In this document: positions 1-7,583 of the stretch, one piece after another
Layout of the letters: every line of letters starts with the position of its first letter
Numbering within the stretch: the first letter of the stretch is position 1
NCBI GenBank assembly: GCA_021812785.1
Contig: JAKAMR010000018.1
Span: forward strand, 1-32,963
Reading direction: 5' to 3'
DNA from: Nitrospirota bacterium
Lineage (GTDB): Bacteria > Nitrospirota > Thermodesulfovibrionia > Thermodesulfovibrionales > JdFR-88
DNA: 32,963 bases
Translations under genes and position numbers: made by a program
The notes under the pieces: model-generated
Seen by the model: only the letters and a program-made list of their open reading frames with translations
What the model was told of the DNA's origin: nothing
Databases searched by the model: none

Positions 1-295
1 TGTCCTGGCCGCCTATGTCTATGATCGTGCGGCACGAGGGAAACATTGCTCGTGCTCCCCTCGCGAACGCCTTTATCTCTGTTATGGTTCTTATGTCTGT
101 GTGGACTTCCAGAAGGTGGCGGCCATAACCGGTTGCGATCACAGTTTCGGCAGACATTTCTTCCAACAGCCTTTTGCACCTTTCAAGAGGATCAAAGGAG
201 GTGTCCAGACTTCTGAAGACTGAAAATTCACCTCCCTCCAAAAGGACTGCTTTTATGAATCTGGAACCTATGTCTACGCCTAAAGCTTTTTTCAT
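1..295 (-). CDS. BcrAD/BadF-type ATPase activator of a 2-hydroxyacyl-CoA dehydratase-like protein (C-terminus outside window)
   Basis: Only the first 98 codons are visible; the gene runs off the left edge. The translation starts MKKALGVDIGSRFIKAV, the phosphate-1 motif of the ASKHA ATPase fold, and continues with TGYGR, TEIKAFARGA and DIGGQD. Together these are diagnostic of the activator family (HgdC, BcrA/D, BadF/G). Known members are homodimers that bridge one [4Fe-4S] cluster and use ATP to drive a low-potential electron into a partner Fe-S enzyme. That partner is almost certainly the gene just upstream, 7 nt away on the same strand. The ATG at 295 is the first in-frame start after that gene's stop, with only a weak purine-rich ribosome site. 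The cluster-ligand cysteines lie beyond the window and could not be checked. Confidence 0.9.
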   Translation of the reverse strand, partial: MKKALGVDIGSRFIKAVLLEGGEFSVFRSLDTSFDPLERCKRLLEEMSAETVIATGYGRHLLEVHTDIRTITEIKAFARGARAMFPSCRTIIDIGGQD

Positions 296-302
296 ATCAT
301 TC

Positions 303-1577
303 TTATTTGAGCATCTCGATAAAGGCTTCCACCCTTACCTTTAGCTGTCCGAAATCCTCCATGCTATAGTCCGTCTCTATACGCATGAAAGGCACTTCGG
401 TAACGGCCTTCTCCGCTTTGTACGCCTCCATCATGTAAGGCGTGCAGAACTGGAGGGAATAGTGGATGACACCGTCCGCATGGAGACTTTTGGTCAAAGC
501 CTTTATATTGTCCAGCCGCTCAGTGTTCGGTGTAAAGCAGGCGCAGTCTATGCCCAGGTAACGGGAGGCAAGTTTTTCCATCGCCTCATGCACATTGGAG
601 AAATTCTCATCCAGCAGGTCTCTGTGATTTCTTTCTCCTATGCAGGACTCTTCTCCAACCGCTACCGCGCCACTTCCCTCGATTATCGCGTGGAGCTTCC
701 AGTTGGGTATCGCCATTGGCGAGCCTGAGATGAGTATGCGGGGCGCGCCCTTTACCGCCACACCGGTTCCATTCGATACCCTTTCTTGGAGTTCGTCGCA
801 AAGCTTGTTTGTCATCTCGGTGAACCTCTGAGGGTCATCGTAGAAGGAAACCTGGTTTACCAGAAGAGCATCCAGACCAGATATCGGAGCTGGATCCGCC
901 GCCCTTAGTTTACTAAGCCTCTGGAGCGCTTTTCTCTTCGCGTTCACAACTGCCGCAGTTTTTTTAAGCCCTTCAAGAGAGATCTTCTTTCCGGAAAGCG
1001 CCTCCATCTTATCCTTGAACCGCTTTACCTCACTGAGCCAGAGTTTTCTGTCCTCGGCGTTTTTCATGTGAGGGATTTCCATAACATAGACCTTTCCAGT
1101 TATGTCATTAAAGCTTTCATATGCTTTTTTCTTGCCATCGCAAGTAGTCTCGCCAACGATAAGGTCAGCGGATTCGACATAAGGGCAAAGCCTGGAAAGC
1201 TTGAAACCCATGAAAGCCTTTATGAGGGCGCAGGTGTTTCTGGGTATGAACTTCTCGGCCTCGTCGGAGCCTACCTCAGCACCCGCGCATAAGCCTATGC
1301 ATACTCCGTCAGCCGCAAGCACGATCTCCTCGGGCACATAGACGCAGAATGTGCCCACCACCTTGCGGCCAGATTCCTTTGCGTTCACGATCTCCTCGAT
1401 CCTCAGTCCATGCACCTCGGAAATGACAAAATCAAAGTACTCCATTGCCTTGGGCCTGTTCTTCTGAGCAAGGTAAATGTCCGTGTAAGCCTTTGAAAGG
1501 GCGCCAAGGAGCCCCGCGTGATTCTCAAGATTAAGTCCAAGGCCTTCCCACATCTTTGTATAATCTTTTCCGCTCAT
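303..1577 (-). CDS. 2-hydroxyacyl-CoA dehydratase D-component family Fe-S protein; possible double-cubane cluster protein
   Basis: A 424-residue protein of the HgdB/FldC/BcrB family. The open frame extends upstream to 1751, but the ATG at 1577 has GGAGGA just before it and starts the conserved region. Cysteines lie at residues 78, 93, 97, 116 (NTCALIK), 131, 146 (ETTCDGKKK), 260, 312 (ESCIGER), 345 and 347 (DCAC) and 378 (QFCTP); several are the family's cluster ligands. Classical dehydratases need two different subunits of this fold, but here one subunit is followed directly by its activator. That layout is known for double-cubane cluster proteins, which hold an [8Fe-9S] cluster and reduce small molecules such as acetylene. 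Family membership is secure; the double-cubane assignment is inference from layout and length. The physiological substrate is unknown. Confidence 0.88.
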   Translation of the reverse strand: MSGKDYTKMWEGLGLNLENHAGLLGALSKAYTDIYLAQKNRPKAMEYFDFVISEVHGLRIEEIVNAKESGRKVVGTFCVYVPEEIVLAADGVCIGLCAGAEVGSDEAEKFIPRNTCALIKAFMGFKLSRLCPYVESADLIVGETTCDGKKKAYESFNDITGKVYVMEIPHMKNAEDRKLWLSEVKRFKDKMEALSGKKISLEGLKKTAAVVNAKRKALQRLSKLRAADPAPISGLDALLVNQVSFYDDPQRFTEMTNKLCDELQERVSNGTGVAVKGAPRILISGSPMAIPNWKLHAIIEGSGAVAVGEESCIGERNHRDLLDENFSNVHEAMEKLASRYLGIDCACFTPNTERLDNIKALTKSLHADGVIHYSLQFCTPYMMEAYKAEKAVTEVPFMRIETDYSMEDFGQLKVRVEAFIEMLK

Positions 1578-1633
1578 AAATCCTCCACTTTTTTTATTTG
1601 AAAAAATCTGCCCGGCGATGACAAAAATCGAAA

Positions 1634-1663
1634 AAAATTTATTGCCCGATTTAATACGGGGCA
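1634..1663 (-). terminator. Terminator-like hairpin in the leader of the dehydratase-like gene
   Basis: Read on the minus strand, a TGCCCCG...CGGGCA hairpin (arms 1657-1663 and 1643-1648, one bulged C, 8-nt AT-rich loop) is followed by AATAAA and a run of seven T. It lies about 60 nt upstream of the ATG at 1577. If transcription starts upstream of 1663 it would act as an attenuator. No upstream minus-strand gene lies closer than 2363. It may be a chance structure. Confidence 0.35.
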
Positions 1664-2060
1664 GCAAGGTCGAAGTGAAAAAAAACCTCAAAAAAATTTC
1701 AGCTAGCCGGACGGAAAAGACCCCGTCCACGCGCAGCAGTGAGGTTGGCAAGACTTTTTTCGCTATGGATTTTTTGCGGTGGAGTTTGGATTAAATCAGC
1801 GGATCAGGCAGTTATGAACAAGGAGCGTGAACCAGAACGACCGCCGAACTCCATAGCCGGAAAACCTCGACCAGGCTTTTGGGTAAAGCTTCGTCAGCCA
1901 AACGCGGCCTTAAAAAGCCCCGGCATGAAATACGCGATCACCTGTCCACCTCCTCTCAAAAAGAATCTGTTTCAGTATACGAATAAATTCTAAAGCAGTC
2001 AATTTAGTATCAGTCCCTATCGAGGCATAATGCGACCATTTGGGAAATAAGAGCCATCCC

Positions 2061-2219
2061 ATAGTTCTACCAGAAAAAGTGAGGCCGGTAAGTTATGCGA
2101 TCGCATAAGTTACGTCCCGAAGCCCGCACCTTTTTCTAGTTGTCGCAAAGTGCGGGTAGGTGGACGCAGTCTTGTCCGCCCCAAGTTCGCGGAAGATGCC
2201 ATGTTTCCACAGGAAGTTT
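2061..2219 (+). repeat. Dispersed intergenic repeat, copy 1 of family R1 (other copies at 21946 and 25001)
   Basis: This stretch aligns with two other intergenic stretches. It shares ATAGTT.CTACCAGAAAA with copy 2. Around 2113 it has GTCCCGAAGCCCGCACC, matching GTCCCGAAGTCCACACC in copy 2. Its right half (GGACG.AGTC, then ATGCCATGTTTCCAC) matches copy 3. A 7-bp inverted repeat, CCCGCAC and GTGCGGG, encloses the middle. No protein is encoded. The rest of the 1578-2362 gap shows no gene on either strand. Confidence 0.55.
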
Positions 2220-2239
2220 TTGTTAGACAAAAGAAACTG

Positions 2240-2263
2240 AAAAGGGGGCGTTGCCCCCTTTTT
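2240..2263 (+). terminator. Bidirectional intrinsic terminator
   Basis: AAAGGGGG (2241-2248) pairs perfectly with CCCCCTTT (2254-2261) around a 5-nt loop. A T-rich run follows on the plus strand and a shorter T4 run on the minus strand. It could end the minus-strand transcript from 2686. The longer U-tract, however, faces plus-strand transcription coming through repeat copy 1, where no plus-strand gene is visible. Confidence 0.7.
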
Positions 2264-2362
2264 CTCTCTTTCCTCTGGTCTAACTAAAACAAAAGGCGAG
2301 CGCGGCGCTAATATGCAGGAAAGTTCGCAAGGCCCCTTGAACTCAGTTTTTCTTAAATCAAC

Positions 2363-2686
2363 TTATAGGTGATCGATTATTTTTTTCAAGTGAACAAACC
2401 CTGAGGCTGCCGTAGGCCATCCGGCGTAAAATGCAATATGCGTGATCGCGGCCACAAGTTCTTCCTTCGTGAGGCCGTTTTCAAAAGCCTTTTTAAGATG
2501 GAAATCGACTTGCTCTATACGGTTCAGCGCGATCAGGCATGTGACAGTGATCAAGCTTTTATCGCGCTGCGAGAGATCAGGGCGTTTCCAAATATCACCG
2601 AATAGAAGCTCTTCTGTAAGCTTCGAAAATTCAGGCGCAACAGCCCTCATGTCATCTAACACTGTTTGCTCGTTACTGATTGCCAT
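2363..2686 (-). CDS. Carboxymuconolactone decarboxylase (CMD) family protein
   Basis: A 107-residue all-alpha protein of the CMD/AhpD superfamily. The centre, RDKSLITVTCLIALNR followed by VDFHLKKAFENGLTKEEL and AFYAGWPTA, matches the gamma-carboxymuconolactone decarboxylase pattern. The AhpD CxxC redox pair is missing: only Cys50 is present, with His63 thirteen residues on. A thiol peroxidase role is therefore unlikely. The ATG at 2686 is chosen because AGGAGG lies 5-6 nt upstream; the open frame extends 11 codons further without support. No catabolic aromatic genes are nearby, so the substrate is unknown. It lies 105 nt downstream of the haem protein gene on the same strand and may be read from the dsrN transcript. 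Confidence 0.85.
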   Translation of the reverse strand: MAISNEQTVLDDMRAVAPEFSKLTEELLFGDIWKRPDLSQRDKSLITVTCLIALNRIEQVDFHLKKAFENGLTKEELVAAITHIAFYAGWPTAASGFVHLKKIIDHL

Positions 2687-2791
2687 GTGTGCCTCCTTTG
2701 TTGTTTGATACCCTGGCACTTGTTCATCCTATCGCCCGAAACGCGTTGGCCCAGCACGCTCCAGGCCGCTTCGCTTAATCCAATTGTATCA

Positions 2792-3157
2792 CTACTTCGC
2801 GGCGTGTTCCGGTTTCCGGATAAGAAGCAGGCACAGGAGGGCAGCTAACCATTCTATCGCGGAGATCGGGCTGGCGACGCCTGGCAGAAACAACCTGCTT
2901 TCCAATCCGGCAGTCTGGCTGGGCGGCAGGCTGGGCGGCAGCACGGCAAGTTGAGACCTATGGTAAGAACCTCCATGGGCAAACGGCTGCCCGGAAGAAA
3001 AAGGTTGCCCGGCAACCTCGCCCCCGCCATGGCACTGTATGCACGCCTTTCCGGTGGCCCTGGCATATTCAGGATTGGCGCTGGAAGGACACGGAGAAAA
3101 AGCGGCACAGACAAGACAGAAAAAAAGTCCAAGCAGAAAAACCTTGCGCCCTGTCAT
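2792..3157 (-). CDS. Small exported, membrane-anchored protein with one c-type haem motif
   Basis: A 121-residue protein I do not recognise as a named family. Residues 1-28 form a signal peptide: MTGR, a hydrophobic core, then a cleavage-like PSSANPE. A haem-attachment motif CIQCH is at residues 39-43, in the typical context TGKACIQCHGGG. A His- and Pro-rich linker follows (His61, His66), then a C-terminal transmembrane helix at about 100-113 ending in RKPEHAAK. The predicted product is a periplasmic monohaem domain tethered to the inner membrane. The ATG at 3157 overlaps the dsrN stop as ATGA, so the two genes are translationally coupled. The open frame extends to 3205 inside dsrN, but the coupled start begins exactly at the signal peptide. 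It has one haem motif, unlike the three of DsrJ. A role in sulfite reduction or haem handling is inference from position only. Confidence 0.75.
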   Translation of the reverse strand: MTGRKVFLLGLFFCLVCAAFSPCPSSANPEYARATGKACIQCHGGGEVAGQPFSSGQPFAHGGSYHRSQLAVLPPSLPPSQTAGLESRLFLPGVASPISAIEWLAALLCLLLIRKPEHAAK

Positions 3158-4650
3158 CGCAAATTTAAAAACTTTGCTGCCGCTTTCAGCATTCCGCGCG
3201 CCCATTCCGGGGTGCCAAGGGCATGGGTATGGGTGTAAGTGGCAAAGACATTTTTATATACCAGGCCATCCATGCCGCCTTCGATCCCGGTTCCCCGCTC
3301 CATCTGAAGAACCAGCCGCGAGCCGTTAGTGTTTCCGGCGCTTTTTCCCATTTCCGTTTTCTTGTTTTTGCTTTTTGCGGGAATCCTGGCTGGCCTGGAA
3401 TAATGGAACTCGTGCCCCTTAAGCACCGTCCCCAGGGGATAAAACGGGTTTTGACCTTGCACCTTTGCGATGCTGTACCCGTGGGCGACAGGCCTTTTTT
3501 CAAGCGTCATGCCGAATGGGAATATGCCTGCCATTTTATACCTTATGCCATCCAGCTCAATGTGGCTGGCCAGGTACATGAGCCCTCCGCACTCCGCATA
3601 GACCGGAAGCCCCTGTTCCACCCTTTCCTTAAGAGCGCGTATGAAACCCCGGTTTTCTGACAGTGGAAGTGCGTTGGTCTCGGGGAACCCTCCGCCGATG
3701 TATAGGGCATGCAGGCTTGAAAGCATCTTTTTTGTCTTTTTTGACCCCGCGCCCTTTTCAGCAAGCGGGCTGATCACCTCTATCTTTGCGCCCGCCTGTT
3801 CAAGCGCTTCAAGATTCTCGGGATAGTAGAACTGAAAGGCGCGGTCCTGTATCACGCCTATCACGAGCCCGGCTTTTCTCTTTTTCCCGTCTATCTTTTT
3901 TGCCGCGTCTTCCCCGGTCCGGGCGGGCTGCCTTAAACGGACGGCCTGAAGGGCGGCCTTTATAACGCCTTCCACATCCACATGCTTTTCGATCAGCTCG
4001 CATGCGCGCTCCAGGGCCGCGGCGGCCTCCGGGTGCTCTCCGTGGGCAAGGAGGCCCATGTGCCTCTCGGAGATAATGGTATTTGCCCCCCTCAGTTTTG
4101 GCAACGCCCCAAGGACGGGAACCCCTGTATAGCTCTCTATCGAGCTTCTAAGCATGGCCTCGTGCCGGGCGCCCGCCACCCGGTTCAGAACCACGCCCGC
4201 AAGCTTTAGCTCCGGGTCGAAATTTTTTACCCCGAGGACGATGGCCGCGGCGGTGCGCGTCATCTTGGAGGCATCCATTATCAGGATGACCGGGGACCCA
4301 AGCAGGCCGGCCAGCGTTGCCGTGCTCTGGGAGCCTTTAAGGTCCATGCCGTCAAAGATGCCGCGATTGCCCTCTATAAGAGATATGCCAGCCTGCGCCT
4401 TTTTTACACGGCTGATGAAGGAAGGAACGATGTTCTCACGCCCTATCAGGAAGGGGTCCAGGTTGTAACAGGGCTCCCCGGATGCCGCGCCCAGCCAGGC
4501 CGCGTCAATATAATCGGGCCCTTTCTTGAAGGCAAGCACCTTCAGCCCACGCTTTTTGAACGCCCGGACCAGCCCAAGACTAAGGGTAGTCTTACCCGAG
4601 CCACCGCTTAGCCCGGCTACGACTACCCTTGGAAATAAAAAATCTCTCAC
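3154..4650 (-). CDS. dsrN: DsrN, cobyrinic acid a,c-diamide synthase-like sirohaem amidase
   Basis: A 498-residue CbiA/CobB-family glutamine amidotransferase. Residues 13-22 (GLSGGSGKTT) are the P-loop of the ATP-dependent synthetase domain. The class I glutaminase domain follows, with nucleophile Cys354 in PVYAECGGLMYL, KGHEFHYS near 413, and the catalytic-His region YTHTHALG near 472-479. In dsr loci this protein is called DsrN and is thought to amidate a sirohaem carboxylate, giving the sirohaem amide of DsrAB. True cobalamin synthesis is the alternative, but no cobalamin genes are nearby. The start is GTG at 4650, with no clear ribosome site, 27 nt after dsrD. A Lys- and Asn-rich insertion at about 424-445 is unusual. 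Its stop overlaps the haem protein start. Confidence 0.92.
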   Translation of the reverse strand: MRDFLFPRVVVAGLSGGSGKTTLSLGLVRAFKKRGLKVLAFKKGPDYIDAAWLGAASGEPCYNLDPFLIGRENIVPSFISRVKKAQAGISLIEGNRGIFDGMDLKGSQSTATLAGLLGSPVILIMDASKMTRTAAAIVLGVKNFDPELKLAGVVLNRVAGARHEAMLRSSIESYTGVPVLGALPKLRGANTIISERHMGLLAHGEHPEAAAALERACELIEKHVDVEGVIKAALQAVRLRQPARTGEDAAKKIDGKKRKAGLVIGVIQDRAFQFYYPENLEALEQAGAKIEVISPLAEKGAGSKKTKKMLSSLHALYIGGGFPETNALPLSENRGFIRALKERVEQGLPVYAECGGLMYLASHIELDGIRYKMAGIFPFGMTLEKRPVAHGYSIAKVQGQNPFYPLGTVLKGHEFHYSRPARIPAKSKNKKTEMGKSAGNTNGSRLVLQMERGTGIEGGMDGLVYKNVFATYTHTHALGTPEWARGMLKAAAKFLNLR

Positions 4651-4677
4651 AGCAAAGGAATTTTTTAAATTAAGCTC

Positions 4678-4926
4678 TTACTTTATCATGCCCTTTTCCC
4701 TGAGGTACTCCTCAGAGGGGATCTCGACGGAGCTGGAGCCGCCGCCATAGGAATACATGAGCTTGCCTACGTCGATCATCTCCCTCATGGCCTTCTTGAC
4801 GACATCCGCAGCCTCGCCGGTCTCAGTGGACACGCCTTTTATGATATCTTTTTCCTTCAGCTTCTTTTTGCCTTTCGCGGCCTGCACAAAAGCGAAAATC
4901 TTGTCTTTAAGCTCTTCCTTTTCCAT
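4678..4926 (-). CDS. dsrD: DsrD, small dissimilatory sulfite reductase-associated winged-helix protein
   Basis: An 82-residue, Lys-rich protein with the DsrD fold pattern: an N-terminal helix (EELKDKIFAFVQ), a helix-turn-helix-like middle (DIIKGVSTETGEAADVVKKAM) and a Gly/Ser beta-wing (YSYGGGSSSVEI). Known DsrD is about 78 residues; it activates sulfite reduction by DsrAB and is a marker of the reductive direction of the pathway. It lies between dsrB and dsrN, as in sulfate reducers. It is separated from dsrB by 167 nt holding a strong terminator, so its level is probably set below that of dsrAB. The sequence is divergent, so family membership rests on size, pattern and position together. 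Confidence 0.9.
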   Translation of the reverse strand: MEKEELKDKIFAFVQAAKGKKKLKEKDIIKGVSTETGEAADVVKKAMREMIDVGKLMYSYGGGSSSVEIPSEEYLREKGMIK

Positions 4927-5052
4927 TTCTTGCCTGCCCTCCGGCTGTAAATGATTTTTTGGCTTTGTGTTTTTTGTTCGTTTGCCCTAACTGGTCCTAA
5001 TCAACCCTGAGCCTGAAAAAAACAAAAACAAAAAAGAAAAAAACAAAAAGGA

Positions 5053-5076
5053 CGGGCGCGCTTCTGCGCGCGCCCG
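5053..5076 (-). terminator. Intrinsic terminator between dsrB and dsrD
   Basis: A perfect 9-bp stem, CGGGCGCGC (5053-5061) with GCGCGCCCG (5068-5076), and a 6-nt loop. On the minus strand it is followed by TCC and then a long T-rich tract (TTTTTGTTTTTTTC). A T7 run also lies 3' on the plus strand, so it may work both ways. It sits 17 nt after the dsrB stop, inside the dsr gene set, and should limit read-through into dsrD-dsrN. Confidence 0.85.
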
Positions 5077-5093
5077 CTGCCCCTTTTTTTATT

Positions 5094-6185
5094 TTACCAC
5101 TTAAATGCGGCAGACGTCCTGAACGTATCCCTCGCGAAGGTGAAGTCGTCGATGTGCTGGAACGTGAAGGGTATGCCGGTCTTCTTGAAGAAAGACTCCC
5201 AGCCTATCCTGTCGATCCATTCGCCGACCCTTTCGTTTTTCCTTGCATCTTTTGCGTAGGTGTCCACGATGTTCTTGACGGCCTCGACAACCTCAGGCCA
5301 CCTGGGCGGGTTGTTCTTTATGTAGGGGATCGCCAGCTTGGAGAACATGGGTCCCTTCCTCAGGCTGCCAACCTTGCCGCCTACGACTATGGCCACACCG
5401 TCCTGCTCCGGATTGTGGATGTTGATGGGCGGGCAGACGGTAAAGCAGTTGCCGCAATACATGCACTTGTCCGGGTTGATCTTTATGCTCTTCTTGGCCG
5501 GATCCGGGCTGATGGCCCTGGTCGGACAGGAGCTTACCGTGGTCGGTATCTCGCACATGTTCTTCACATGATCATGATCGATCTCAGGTACTTTCCTGTG
5601 AATGGCCACGACCGCTATGTCGGAGCAGTGCACCGCGCCGCACATATTGACGCAGCAGGCCAGAGCAAGCCTGGTCTTTGCCGGAAGGTGCTTCTCGTTG
5701 AAGTAAGGGAACAGCTCGTCCATTATGGCCTTGACCAGACCGGAGGCGTCCGTGCAGGCGCTGTGGCAGTGGATCCAGCCCTGCGTGTGGACCATATTGG
5801 AGATGCCGGAACCTATGCCGCCAGAGGGGAAACCTATCTCATCGGCGGCCTTCTTTATCAGGGCCACGTTCTCTTCCTTCGTGGTCATGAACTCAATATT
5901 GTTGCGGGTAGTCCAGCGGATGTAGCCATCGCAGTACTTGTCCGCTATATCCATCAGCTCCCGGATGGAGGCAGTGGAAAGGAGCCTGGGGCCCGCCACC
6001 CTGACGGTGTAGACCTTGTCTCCGGACTCGGCCACATGGACCATATGCCCCGGGGTGAGGACCTCATGATACTTCCATTTGCCGTAATTTTTAGCGATAA
6101 CGGGCGGAAGCATCTCCTTATAGCTGGGCGGCCCGATATCTGTCTGTCTTTTTTGCTTCGCTTCTTGCTCGGAAAGCCAAGACAT
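5094..6185 (-). CDS. dsrB: Dissimilatory sulfite reductase beta subunit
   Basis: A 363-residue protein, close to the usual DsrB length. The cysteines that bind the sirohaem-coupled [4Fe-4S] cluster are Cys140 (WIHCHSAC) and Cys177, Cys178 and Cys182 (CCVNMC). They keep the same spacing as the known DsrB ligands. An inserted ferredoxin domain follows with Cys241, 244, 247 and 251 ([11 protein letters not shown]). DsrA and DsrB form the alpha2beta2 enzyme that reduces sulfite, delivering sulfur to DsrC; dsrC is not in this window. It lies 37 nt after dsrA with GGAGGA before its ATG, so it is co-transcribed. Complete, with no broken motifs. Confidence 0.97.
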   Translation of the reverse strand: MSWLSEQEAKQKRQTDIGPPSYKEMLPPVIAKNYGKWKYHEVLTPGHMVHVAESGDKVYTVRVAGPRLLSTASIRELMDIADKYCDGYIRWTTRNNIEFMTTKEENVALIKKAADEIGFPSGGIGSGISNMVHTQGWIHCHSACTDASGLVKAIMDELFPYFNEKHLPAKTRLALACCVNMCGAVHCSDIAVVAIHRKVPEIDHDHVKNMCEIPTTVSSCPTRAISPDPAKKSIKINPDKCMYCGNCFTVCPPINIHNPEQDGVAIVVGGKVGSLRKGPMFSKLAIPYIKNNPPRWPEVVEAVKNIVDTYAKDARKNERVGEWIDRIGWESFFKKTGIPFTFQHIDDFTFARDTFRTSAAFKW

Positions 6186-6222
6186 TATTTTATTCCTCCT
6201 TTACGGTTTCTTTTAAAAATCG

Positions 6223-7404
6223 TTATTTATTGAGGTCCTCTTCCTTCCAGAAGAAGAACGGGTCTTTTCTTGGCTCATATACCTGCTGCGCCTGCGGCTC
6301 CACGCCGATGGCTTCCAGGAACGGCCTCATGCCCTTCATCTCGATGAGCTCGCCTATCCTCTCCCTGGGCTTGGCGTTGTCGTCCCACCACTCCCACATC
6401 TTCTCAACCAGTTCCTTGAACTCGGTGTACGGCGGCTCCATCTTTATGAACGGCACTACCACCCAGGAAAGCAGCGAACCCACAACGATGGGAGCCTTGG
6501 CGCCAATGAGTATGGTCGCGCCCCTTTCGCCGGTGGGCCTGAGGGCCTTCGTCATCTTGGATATGCAGTGCATGCAGCGGCTGCAGTTCTCGTCGTCTAT
6601 CGTAAGCTCGGAGCCGTTGTAGCTCATGCAGCCCGTGGGGCACATGTCCACGATCTCGGCCTGGATGTTCATCCCGCCTTTGGCGTAATTAGCTACAGCG
6701 GACTGATCCACCGCGATCTTGCCCTTCCAGGTGCCGATGACGGAGCAGTCGGCGCGGGCTATCGAGGCAACGCAGTCCACGGCGCAGCCTGCGATCTTGA
6801 ATTTGAACTTGTATGGCCAGGCCGGCCTGTGCAGATAGTCCTGGTAAGCCTGGGTGAGCTCGTTGCAGAGGTCCATGGTGTCAATGTTTGCCCATTCGCA
6901 CCTGGACTTCCCAAGGCAGCACGCCGGAGTCCTCAAAGCGGAGCCGGAACCACCAAGGTCCCACCCGCGGGAAGACGTCTCGGCAAACAGGGGCTCAAGA
7001 GCCTCGGTCCTGCAGCCAAGCATGATCATGTCGCCGGTGGAGCCGTGCATGTTGGTAAGACCGCTGCCGTATTTGTCCCACAGGTCCATGATCTCCCTCA
7101 GCCTCTCGGTCTTGTAATACATACCGCTGGGCTGGTTGATCCTGAAGGTGTGGAAATGGGCAACGCCGGGAAACTCTTCCGGTATAGAGGAATACCTACC
7201 TATGACGCCGCCGCCATAACCAAGCACGCCCACTATGCCGCCGTGTTTCCAGTAGCCGCGCTTGTCCTTGTAGGACTTTTCAACCTGGCCAAGCTCGTCA
7301 TTGGCCATCTCGTTCTTAGCTGCCGCCCTCTTCATCTCCTTAACAAAGCTGGGCCATGGGCCCTTCTCAAGCTCGTCAAGAAGGGGCGTCTCATACTTCT
7401 TCAT
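6223..7404 (-). CDS. dsrA: Dissimilatory sulfite reductase alpha subunit
   Basis: A 393-residue subunit. The sirohaem-[4Fe-4S] ligand motifs are Cys163-x5-Cys169 (CCLGKSRCE) and Cys207-x3-Cys211 (GCAVDC). A ferredoxin-like domain has CPTGC at 255-259 and CSRCMHC at 274-280. [14 protein letters not shown] at about 117-130 is a conserved DsrA stretch. The ATG at 7404 is preceded by a strong GGAGGA ribosome site. It is the first gene of the locus and diverges from ku across a 179-nt intergenic region. DsrD and DsrN downstream argue for the reductive rather than the sulfur-oxidising type. Lineage assignment would need a tree; by eye the sequence fits the bacterial sulfate-reducer group. Confidence 0.97.
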   Translation of the reverse strand: MKKYETPLLDELEKGPWPSFVKEMKRAAAKNEMANDELGQVEKSYKDKRGYWKHGGIVGVLGYGGGVIGRYSSIPEEFPGVAHFHTFRINQPSGMYYKTERLREIMDLWDKYGSGLTNMHGSTGDMIMLGCRTEALEPLFAETSSRGWDLGGSGSALRTPACCLGKSRCEWANIDTMDLCNELTQAYQDYLHRPAWPYKFKFKIAGCAVDCVASIARADCSVIGTWKGKIAVDQSAVANYAKGGMNIQAEIVDMCPTGCMSYNGSELTIDDENCSRCMHCISKMTKALRPTGERGATILIGAKAPIVVGSLLSWVVVPFIKMEPPYTEFKELVEKMWEWWDDNAKPRERIGELIEMKGMRPFLEAIGVEPQAQQVYEPRKDPFFFWKEEDLNK

Positions 7405-7471
7405 ATAGTCCTCCTTCTTATGGTTTTTTTCGCGTAAGAGAAGTGTCCTAAAGGGTAATATAACGCGTTCT

Positions 7472-7499
7472 TTATTATCAAATAAAAAAATTTAATCAA
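7472..7499 (-). promoter_or_regulatory. Candidate sigma-70 promoter of dsrAB
   Basis: On the minus strand, TTGATT (-35, 7499-7494) and TAATAA (-10, 7477-7472) are separated by 16 nt. Transcription would start near 7465, giving a leader of about 60 nt with a strong ribosome site. The region is very AT-rich, so chance matches are likely. Confidence 0.4.
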
Positions 7500-7548
7500 A
7501 AAATCATTAATACTTATGTTTTTAGAGGATACCACATGGAGATTTTTT

Positions 7549-7577
7549 TTGACCGGCTATTTTATTGATGATATTGT
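7549..7577 (+). promoter_or_regulatory. Promoter of ku, placed for a leaderless or near-leaderless mRNA
   Basis: TTGACC (7549-7554), a 17-nt spacer, then TATTGT (7572-7577). Only six bases separate the -10 box from the ATG at 7584, so transcription would begin at or next to the start codon. No ribosome site precedes the ATG, which fits leaderless translation. Confidence 0.6.
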
Positions 7578-7583
7578 TTGGTT

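Noticed and set aside
303..1751. Extended N-terminus for the dehydratase-like protein, up to 1751
   Set aside because: The extra 58 residues are unconserved, Phe-rich, cover the leader hairpin, and a good ribosome site precedes the ATG at 1577.
3223..3660. Plus-strand frame of 145 codons opposite dsrN
   Set aside because: Shadow of the dsrN frame; no ribosome site and no recognisable motif.
5154..6233. Long plus-strand open frame opposite dsrB (359 codons), and a similar one opposite dsrA
   Set aside because: Antisense shadow of highly biased GC-rich codons; the minus strand encodes unmistakable DsrA and DsrB.
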